Below, piece after piece: positions 8,253 through 12,739 of a stretch of DNA of 12,739 nucleotides (positions are counted from its first letter, which is position 1; every line of letters starts with the position of its first letter). The DNA comes from Pseudomonadota bacterium (GTDB lineage Bacteria > Pseudomonadota > Alphaproteobacteria > Caulobacterales > Caulobacteraceae), in the NCBI GenBank assembly GCA_023416055.1, contig JAEZIH010000279.1:1-12739 (forward strand), read 5' to 3'. The translations under genes and the position numbers were made by a program. A model generated the notes under the pieces. The model did not search any database and had not been told where the DNA came from. It worked only from the letters and a program-made list of their open reading frames with translations.

Positions 8253-8306
8253 GCGTTGCAAACGCGCGGCTATTTCGACCGTTCCATAGCCAAGATTGCG
8301 AACGCG
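8253..8306. repeat. Repeated 11-base motif in a divergent intergenic region, possible operator
   Basis: TTGCAAACGCG (8256-8266) and TTGCGAACGCG (8296-8306) match in 10 of 11 positions and start exactly 40 bases apart, about four helical turns. The first copy lies in a palindrome, GCGTT-GCA-AACGC (8253-8265); the second keeps only the right half well. The position between the lipoprotein-tamAB operon and the histidine kinase gene would suit a regulator site. Function is unproven. Confidence 0.3.
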
Positions 8307-8371
8307 GTCATCAAGGGCGGCAACCAATCCTTTTCCAATTCGCGCGATAGTGGCGGACTGGAGGACGTTCA

Positions 8372-10108
8372 ATGAGTACGACCGCGTACGCCATGGTCTC
8401 GCAGGTGCGGTACCGGGAACTGATGACCCGGCTCGCCCTCGCGGCCTTCATCGGCGCGACCGCCTGGTACGTGACTCCCAGCGTCTGGCCCGCCGTCTGG
8501 TTCGCCGCCGTTCTCATCACCCAGGCGCTGGACTGGCTGACGTTCCGCCGCTTTCGCCTGAACCCGGAATTGGAGCCGGGGCCGGCCTATGTGGTGCTGA
8601 CCTGCGTCATGACCGTGGTGAGCGTCGTCGTCTACGGCGGCATCACCGCCTATCTGTGGTTCCGGGGCGGGGAGGCGGGAAGGATCTTCGCCATGGTGCA
8701 GTGCGCGGGCGGGCTGTTGCACGTCAGCCTGCACATGCACCATGCGCGGCTGATCCTGATCTCGGCCGTGGCCGCCCACGCCACCTATTTCCTCGGCCTG
8801 CCGATCCTGGGCGCGGTGACGACAGGCCACTGGCACGAACTGCTGATCGCCATCGGCTGCCTGCTCTACATGAGCCACCTGGTCGTGGCCGTGCGGCAGA
8901 GCTCGATGACGACCACGGCGCTGAAGAACGCGCGCGACGCGGAACAGCGGGCGCGCCAGAAGGCAGAGGTGGCCAGCGCCGCCAAGTCGGATTTCCTCGC
9001 CGTGGTCAGCCACGAGATCCGCACGCCGATGAATGCGGTGATCTCGGCCGCCAACCTGCTGCGCCGGACCCGGCTGGACGCGCGCCAGCGCGAGCACGTG
9101 TCGATGCTTATCGACGCCGGGGACGTGCTGATGGGCCTGCTCAACGACGTGCTCGACTTCTCCAAGATCGAGGCGGGCAAGATGGAGCTGGAGAGCGCCG
9201 AGGTGGTCGTGCGCGAACGGCTGGCGACGCTGGGCCGGCTGTGGGAGCCGCGGGCGCGGGCGAACGGCGTGCGGCTGACGCTTCGGACCGGCCCCGAGGT
9301 CCCGGAGGCGGTGCGCACCGATCCGCTGCGCCTGCAACAGATCCTGTTCAACCTGCTGTCCACCGCGGTCAAGTTCACCGAGGAAGGCGAGATCACGGTC
9401 ACGGTCGGATGGGAAGACGGCCGCCTGACGGTGGCGGTGGCCGACACGGGCTGCGGAATTCCGGCGAGCCGGCTGGAGCATGTCTTCAACAGCTTCGAAC
9501 AGGCCGACGTGGGCACCACCCGCCGGCATGGAGGCACCGGCCTGGGTCTGTCGATCAGCCGCAAACTGGCCGAGATCATGGGCGGCGGCCTGACCGCCAC
9601 CAGCGTTGAAGGGGAGGGCTCGACCTTCACCCTGGTCCTGCCGGTCGAGGCGGTGGAGACGGCGGCGGCCCGTCCCGAGCCGCAGGCCGAGGCGGCCGGC
9701 GGACTGCGGGGACGCTCGATCCTGGCGGCGGACGACCACGAGGTGAACCGTCGCATCCTGACCCTGCTGCTCGAGCCGCACGGCTGCCGGCTGACCCTGG
9801 TCGAGAACGGCGCCGAAGCGGTCGAGGCGGCGGCGGCCGAACCGTTCGACGCCATCCTGATGGACATGCAGATGCCGGTGATGGACGGGCTGGAGGCGAC
9901 CCGCCGCATCCGGGCGGGTCAGGCCAACGGAGACACGCCGGTCATCGCCCTGACCGCCAATGCGTTGGACACCCACCGCGCCGCCTGGGAGGCCGCCGGG
10001 GTGCACGCCTTCCTGACCAAGCCGATCGATCCGGTGATGCTGGCCCGGACCCTCGCCGAGGCCTGCGCGGCGGAACGGTCCGGCGCCCCCGACGCGGCGG
10101 TGGCCTGA
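8372..10108 (+). CDS. Orphan membrane hybrid histidine kinase/response regulator
   Basis: The protein has 578 residues. Hydrophobic segments at about 18-34, 38-54, 72-97, 104-118, 126-147 and 154-174 form a membrane sensor with no large periplasmic domain, holding a His cluster (117, 121, 123, 124). A helix (176-206) leads to the DHp domain with SHEIRTPMN (His214 phosphoacceptor). The ATPase domain follows (about 310-425) with N box FNLLSTAVKFT, G1 box ADTGCGI (Asp358), F box VFNSFEQAD and G2 box GGTGLGL (387-393). A receiver domain (448-565) ends the protein, with Asp454/Asp455, phosphoacceptor Asp498 (LMDMQMPVMDG), Thr528 and Lys550. Thr331 stands where the N box normally has its second Asn. 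ATG 8372 is fixed by GGAGGA six bases upstream. There is no partner regulator or phosphotransferase gene in the window. The signal sensed is unknown; the gene is divergent from the lipoprotein-tamAB operon. Confidence 0.93.
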   Translation: MSTTAYAMVSQVRYRELMTRLALAAFIGATAWYVTPSVWPAVWFAAVLITQALDWLTFRRFRLNPELEPGPAYVVLTCVMTVVSVVVYGGITAYLWFRGGEAGRIFAMVQCAGGLLHVSLHMHHARLILISAVAAHATYFLGLPILGAVTTGHWHELLIAIGCLLYMSHLVVAVRQSSMTTTALKNARDAEQRARQKAEVASAAKSDFLAVVSHEIRTPMNAVISAANLLRRTRLDARQREHVSMLIDAGDVLMGLLNDVLDFSKIEAGKMELESAEVVVRERLATLGRLWEPRARANGVRLTLRTGPEVPEAVRTDPLRLQQILFNLLSTAVKFTEEGEITVTVGWEDGRLTVAVADTGCGIPASRLEHVFNSFEQADVGTTRRHGGTGLGLSISRKLAEIMGGGLTATSVEGEGSTFTLVLPVEAVETAAARPEPQAEAAGGLRGRSILAADDHEVNRRILTLLLEPHGCRLTLVENGAEAVEAAAAEPFDAILMDMQMPVMDGLEATRRIRAGQANGDTPVIALTANALDTHRAAWEAAGVHAFLTKPIDPVMLARTLAEACAAERSGAPDAAVA

Positions 10109-10120
10109 GGCTCAGCGCCA
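10101..10120. terminator. Possible bidirectional hairpin covering both stop codons
   Basis: TGGC (10101-10104) pairs with GCCA (10117-10120), then CTG (10105-10107) with CAG (10113-10115), leaving one bulged C and the loop AGGCT. The kinase stop (10106-10108) and the racemase stop (10112-10114 on the other strand) both lie inside. No T-run follows on either side. Termination is inferred from its position at a 3-base convergent junction. Confidence 0.35.
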
Positions 10121-11194
10121 GAGGGCGGCCGCGTCCTCAAGCGTCAGGTCTGCGGGTCGGGCGGCGATCGCGGCCGGCTGGCCGTCGAAGCGCGGCGTGG
10201 GCGCGGGCTGGACGACGCCATGGTCGACAAAGGTCGCGCGGGCGGCGTTGTGCGGGTGCGACGGGGCCTCGGAAGGCGTCAGCACCGGCGTGACGCAGGC
10301 GTCCGTCCCGGCGAAATGCGCGGCCCAGTCGTCGCGGTCCCGTGTCGCGAACACGGCGGCGAAGCGCTGGTGCACGGCCGGCCACGCCGCGAAGTCCATC
10401 TGCGGCGCTTCCTCCGCCGGGATGCCGAGGCCGGCCAGCAGGGCGGCGTAGAACTGCGGCTCCAGCGCGCCGACGGCGACGAACCGGCCGTCGCGGCAGG
10501 CGTAGCACCGGTAGAAGGGCGCGCCGCCATCCAGCAGATTCGCCCCACGGGCCTCGCGCCACAGGCCGCGGGCGGACAGGGCGTGGAACAGGCTGGTCAG
10601 CAGGGCCGAGCCGTCGGTCATGGCGGCGTCGACGACCCGGCCCTTGCCGGTCGTGCGGGCCTCGACCAGCGCGGCCAGAACACCGACCACCAGCAGCATG
10701 GCGCCGCCGCCGTAGTCGCCGACCACGTTCAGCGGCGGGCGCGGCGGGCGATCCGGCTCGCCGAGCATGGCCAGCGCCCCCGAAAGGGCGAGATAGTTGA
10801 GATCATGCCCGACATCGCCGGCCAGGGGACCCGTCTGGCCCCAGCCGGTGATGCGCGCGAACACCAGCCGCGGATTGCGCGCGGCGCAGTCTTCGGGGCC
10901 CAGCCCGAGACGTTCCATCACGCCGGGACGAAAGCCTTCGATCAGGGCGTCGGCGTTGGCGATCAGCTCGCCCACGCGGGCGAGGTCGTCAGGATTCTTG
11001 AGGTCGACCGGGACGGCGGCGCGCCCTCGATGCAGGATTTCTCCGCCCACGTCGGTGAAGACAGGCGCTCCCGCCGTCGCGCTGCGGGTCAGGCGCAGCA
11101 CCTCGGCCCCCAGGTCGGCCAGCACCATGCCGGCGAAGGTCACGGGCCCAAGGCCGTCGAACTCGAGGATGCGCACGCCGGACAAGGGTTTCAT
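10112..11194 (-). CDS. Alpha-methylacyl-CoA racemase (CoA-transferase family III)
   Basis: The 360-residue protein belongs to the CaiB/BaiF family and most resembles the MCR/AMACR branch, which interconverts (R)- and (S)-2-methylacyl-CoA thioesters in branched-chain fatty acid or sterol side-chain breakdown. Its length equals that of the characterised Mycobacterium tuberculosis MCR. The three catalytic positions I recall for that enzyme (His126, Asp156, Glu241) appear here with a constant +4 offset: GHDLNYLALSGAL (His130), NVVGDYGGG (Asp160) and GALEPQF (Glu245). Other family motifs are PVTFAGMVLADLGAEVLRL at the N terminus, GFRPGVMERLGLGP, ITGWGQTGP and TDACVTPVL. ATG 11194 has only a weak AAGG close upstream. 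The protein should be cytoplasmic. It converges on the histidine kinase with 3 bases between stops. A racemase acting on another acyl-CoA, or a related CoA transferase, is possible, but the conserved triad argues for racemase. Confidence 0.9.
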   Translation of the reverse strand: MKPLSGVRILEFDGLGPVTFAGMVLADLGAEVLRLTRSATAGAPVFTDVGGEILHRGRAAVPVDLKNPDDLARVGELIANADALIEGFRPGVMERLGLGPEDCAARNPRLVFARITGWGQTGPLAGDVGHDLNYLALSGALAMLGEPDRPPRPPLNVVGDYGGGAMLLVVGVLAALVEARTTGKGRVVDAAMTDGSALLTSLFHALSARGLWREARGANLLDGGAPFYRCYACRDGRFVAVGALEPQFYAALLAGLGIPAEEAPQMDFAAWPAVHQRFAAVFATRDRDDWAAHFAGTDACVTPVLTPSEAPSHPHNAARATFVDHGVVQPAPTPRFDGQPAAIAARPADLTLEDAAALWR

Positions 11195-11237
11195 CAGCCT
11201 TGCTTAGCCGTGGCGGCCACGACCGTCGAGACGACGC

Positions 11238-11266
11238 TTGACCCCGGCCGCGCTTTGCAACAGAAG
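11238..11266 (+). promoter_or_regulatory. Candidate promoter for the tRNA-Lys gene
   Basis: TTGACC at 11238-11243 is a good -35 element, 64 bases ahead of the mature tRNA 5' end. At 17-base spacing the -10 would be CAGAAG (11261-11266), a poor match, so only the -35 is persuasive. Downstream, CGCGGTCC occurs twice (11273-11280 and 11286-11293), and CGCGG-TC-CCGCG (11286-11297) could form a small hairpin in the precursor leader. Confidence 0.35.
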
Positions 11267-11306
11267 GCGCGTCGCGGTCCGCAAGCGCGGTCCCGCGAGG
11301 GTGTGT

Positions 11307-11383
11307 GCGTCCTTAGCTCAGTTGGTTAGAGCATCTGACTTTTAATCAGAGGGTCCTCGGTTCGAGCCCGAGAGGACGTACCA
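11307..11383 (+). tRNA. tRNA-Lys (anticodon TTT)
   Basis: A complete 77-base cloverleaf with encoded CCA. The acceptor stem is GCGTCCT/AGGACGT, with G1 opposite U72 as a wobble pair. The D arm is GCTC-AGTTGGTTA-GAGC, the anticodon stem TCTGA/TCAGA with loop CTTTTAA (anticodon TTT at 11341-11343), the variable loop GGGTC, and the T arm CTCGG-TTCGAGC-CCGAG. The discriminator is A (11380) and CCA is 11381-11383. It reads AAA and AAG lysine codons. No clear terminator follows; the next gene starts 62 bases downstream on the same strand. Confidence 0.97.
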
Positions 11384-11445
11384 TCTCCCTTCCCGGAACA
11401 AGCCGGCAGACCCCTAGTTGTCGAAGGACAGCGAAGGAGACCGCC

Positions 11446-11784
11446 ATGCCGCATCAGAACGTCGAGTCCTCGAAGGCGACGGCCCAGAACGCCGCCACCG
11501 ATCCGGTCGGTCCCGGCGACCAGACACGCGCCGGCGGCGAGAACCCTCGTCCCGAACCGCGCAGCTACGCCGCTGCCGAGGTGACTGATTCGACCCTTGC
11601 CCCGCCCGCCGCGGGCGAGATCGCCGACTTCATGGACGAGGGCGATCCCCTCGGCCCTGAGGAGGTCCAGCTCGGGGGCACCAATCGCAACCGGCCGCGC
11701 AATACGGACGCCGACGCCGGGCAGGGACCGAAGACCCGCGCCGGCAACCGCAACCGGGTCAGGTCGGGAACGGCCGAGGGCTAG
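11446..11784 (+). CDS. Small disordered hydrophilic hypothetical protein
   Basis: I do not recognise it. The 112 residues contain no Cys or Trp, no signal peptide and no membrane segment. Composition is dominated by Ala, Gly, Pro, Asn, Arg, Asp and Glu. The middle (about 46-75) is acidic (EIADFMDEGDPLGPEE). The C-terminal third is basic and carries two similar blocks, GTNRNRPR (78-85) and AGNRNRVR (99-106); TRAG also occurs twice (27-30 and 97-100). AAGGAG at 11434-11439, six bases before ATG 11446, strongly supports translation from this start. It lies between tRNA-Lys and a lipoprotein gene on the same strand, with no promoter recognised in between. A nucleic-acid or stress-related role would fit the composition but is speculation. 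Confidence 0.75.
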   Translation: MPHQNVESSKATAQNAATDPVGPGDQTRAGGENPRPEPRSYAAAEVTDSTLAPPAAGEIADFMDEGDPLGPEEVQLGGTNRNRPRNTDADAGQGPKTRAGNRNRVRSGTAEG

Positions 11785-11820
11785 TGGACAGGACTCCGGA
11801 GCGCGTGGTTGAACAGCGCC

Positions 11821-12348
11821 ATGCGCCCGCCTGTCCTGCCTGTCGCCCTGTTGTTGCTATTGTCGGCCTGCGGCGCGGCGAAGGATTTCGGCTCCGGAGT
11901 CGGGGCCGCGGCCACGGCGCCGCTGGAGGACTTCAACCTGCGGCGGGAATATATCCCCACAGTGCTGCTGCAGGCAGAGGCCAATCCGTATGACCTGCGC
12001 AACCTGAACCACTGCGCCACCATCGCGGCCGAGATCGGCCGTCTGGACGAGGCCCTGGGCCCCGATCTGGACGAACCTCCGGCGCCTGACGGCTCCAGCA
12101 TGGGCGAGCGCGCCGGTGACGCCGCCTCAAGGGCGGCGCTGGACGCCATTCGCGACACCACCACCGACTTCATCCCCGGCCGCAGCTGGATCCGCCGCCT
12201 GTCCGGCGCGGAACAGCACAGCCGGCACGTTCAGGCGGCGATCCAGGCCGGGCGCATGCGTCGCGCCTTCCTCAAGGGGGTGGGGATGAACCGCAACTGC
12301 GCGCCGCCGGCCGCGCCGCGGTGGTTCCGGCCGAGAGCGAGACCGTAG
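11821..12348 (+). CDS. Lipoprotein of a conserved family of unknown function
   Basis: From ATG 11821 the product has 175 residues: a short n-region (MRPPVLP), a Leu-rich core and a lipobox LSAC with lipidation at Cys17. Gly at +2 predicts outer-membrane sorting by the E. coli rule. The mature domain has a layout I have seen in proteobacterial conserved hypothetical lipoproteins: an early LEDFNLRREYIPTVLL segment, HCATIAAEIGRLDEALGPDLD (about 64-84), a region ending in FIPGRSWIRRLSGAEQHS, and a C-terminal RRAFLKGVGMNRNC. Cys65 and Cys160 could form a disulfide. No enzymatic motif is seen. Start choice is close: TTG 11809, four codons upstream, has GGAG (11798-11801) seven bases before it, whereas ATG 11821 has no nearby ribosome site; both give workable signal peptides. 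It converges on tgt across a strong hairpin. Confidence 0.85.
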   Translation: MRPPVLPVALLLLLSACGAAKDFGSGVGAAATAPLEDFNLRREYIPTVLLQAEANPYDLRNLNHCATIAAEIGRLDEALGPDLDEPPAPDGSSMGERAGDAASRAALDAIRDTTTDFIPGRSWIRRLSGAEQHSRHVQAAIQAGRMRRAFLKGVGMNRNCAPPAAPRWFRPRARP

Positions 12349-12352
12349 GCAA

Positions 12353-12375
12353 GAGGCAGCGGGCCCTGCTGCCTC
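12353..12375. terminator. Bidirectional hairpin terminator between the lipoprotein gene and tgt
   Basis: GAGGCAGC (12353-12360) and GCTGCCTC (12368-12375) form a perfect 8-base-pair stem, extended by a G-U pair, around GGCCC. It starts 5 bases after the lipoprotein stop and overlaps the tgt stop (12374-12376) on the other strand, so it can serve both genes. No T-run follows in either direction; it is therefore terminator-like but not a classic intrinsic terminator. Confidence 0.55.
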
Positions 12376-12739
12376 AGCCCCTCCCGTTCGTCACATGCCG
12401 CGCGTGGAAGTCCCGGCGGAACCGCTCGAACCGCCCCTCGCTGATCGCCGCCCGCATCGCCGCCGTAAGCGCCTGGAAGAAGGCGATGTTGTGCCAGCTG
12501 AGCAGGACCTTGCCGAGGATCTCGTCGGTGCGGATCAGGTGGTGCAGGTAAGCCTTTGAATAGTCCTGCGAGGCGGGGCAGGGGACCTCCGGATCCAGCG
12601 GGTCCTGGTCCTCGGCGAAGCGCGCGTTCTTGAGATTGATCGGACCGGCCCAGGTCCAGGCCTGGCCGTGGCGCCCGGCCCGGGTGGGCAGGACGCAGTC
12701 GAACATGTCGACGCCGCGCCACACCGCCTCGACCAGATC
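12374..12739 (-). CDS. tgt: Queuine tRNA-ribosyltransferase, C-terminal part (5' end outside the window)
   Basis: The last 121 codons of bacterial Tgt, which exchanges guanine-34 for preQ1 in tRNAs with GUN anticodons (Asp, Asn, His, Tyr) in queuosine synthesis. The frame is open to the window edge and begins DLVEAVWRGVDMFDC, holding the catalytic Asp of MFDC (Asp280 in the Zymomonas mobilis enzyme), then VLPTRAGRHGQAWTW, INLKNARF, YSKAYLHHL, DEILGKVLLSWHNIAFFQAL and the C-terminal helix ending FRRDFHAR. The zinc-site segment reads PEVPCPASQDYS where Z. mobilis has SECHCAVCQ: only the middle Cys and the His of WHN remain of the four ligands Cys318, Cys320, Cys323 and His349. Apart from this, the protein matches the family end to end, so I regard it as functional Tgt. 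The real start lies beyond position 12739. Confidence 0.93.
   Translation of the reverse strand, partial: DLVEAVWRGVDMFDCVLPTRAGRHGQAWTWAGPINLKNARFAEDQDPLDPEVPCPASQDYSKAYLHHLIRTDEILGKVLLSWHNIAFFQALTAAMRAAISEGRFERFRRDFHARHVTNGRG

Noticed and set aside
8269..8276. GCTATTTC as a Caulobacter-type -10 element for the kinase gene
   Set aside because: No acceptable -35 element lies at the required distance upstream, and the single hexamer-level match is not evidence enough.
8235..8372. N-terminal extension of the lipoprotein to 8372
   Set aside because: It would place 46 residues before the signal peptide. ATG 8234 has its own GGGGAG and yields a correct lipobox position.
8369..10006. 545-codon minus-strand open frame opposite the histidine kinase
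   Set aside because: It lies entirely antisense to a kinase with all domain motifs in order. Its His/Arg/Gln-rich sequence shows no domain.
11273..11297. Repeated CGCGGTCC and a small hairpin just upstream of tRNA-Lys as a riboswitch or T-box
   Set aside because: The element is too small, lacks any T-box or specifier structure, and lies in the precursor leader that RNase P would remove. It is probably just GC-rich sequence.

Overview
The window looks like ordinary chromosome from a GC-rich alphaproteobacterium (roughly 70% G+C by eye). Caulobacterales, and within it something Brevundimonas-like, is my best guess. This rests on the alphaproteobacterial style of the TamA/TamB, Tgt and hybrid-kinase proteins and on the tRNA-Lys; the species cannot be fixed from sequence alone. 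I see no insertion sequence, phage gene, integrase, CRISPR array or compositional island. Genes are densely packed, with no gene-free stretch over 300 bases.

Layout, left to right. (1) An M20-family zinc peptidase runs on the minus strand and leaves the window on the left. It is divergent from (2) a small four-helix membrane protein on the plus strand. (3) A minus-strand operon reads lipoprotein, then tamA, then tamB (8234 down to 1881). TamA is the outer-membrane barrel and TamB the periplasm-spanning inner-membrane partner; tamB starts at a TTG overlapping the tamA stop. (4) Divergent from that operon is a plus-strand orphan membrane hybrid histidine kinase/response regulator. (5) It converges, with a 3-base gap, on an alpha-methylacyl-CoA racemase (CoA-transferase family III). 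(6) Next come a tRNA-Lys(TTT), a small disordered hypothetical protein and a lipoprotein of unknown function, all on the plus strand. (7) The C-terminal part of queuine tRNA-ribosyltransferase (tgt) enters from the right on the minus strand.

How the genes relate: only the lipoprotein-tamA-tamB set is an evident functional unit (envelope biogenesis). The lipoprotein carries Asp-Asp after its lipid cysteine, an inner-membrane retention signal by the E. coli rule, and could be an accessory to TamB. The kinase faces that operon across a 137-base intergenic region holding a repeated motif, but nothing directly shows that it controls it. The remaining genes are housekeeping or metabolic neighbours.

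I did not find a clear undescribed multi-gene system. The points most worth a second look are the histidine kinase with Thr in place of the Mg-binding Asn of its N box, the Tgt that has lost two of its three zinc cysteines, the extra lipoprotein ahead of tamAB, and hairpins that overlap stop codons at all three convergent junctions.
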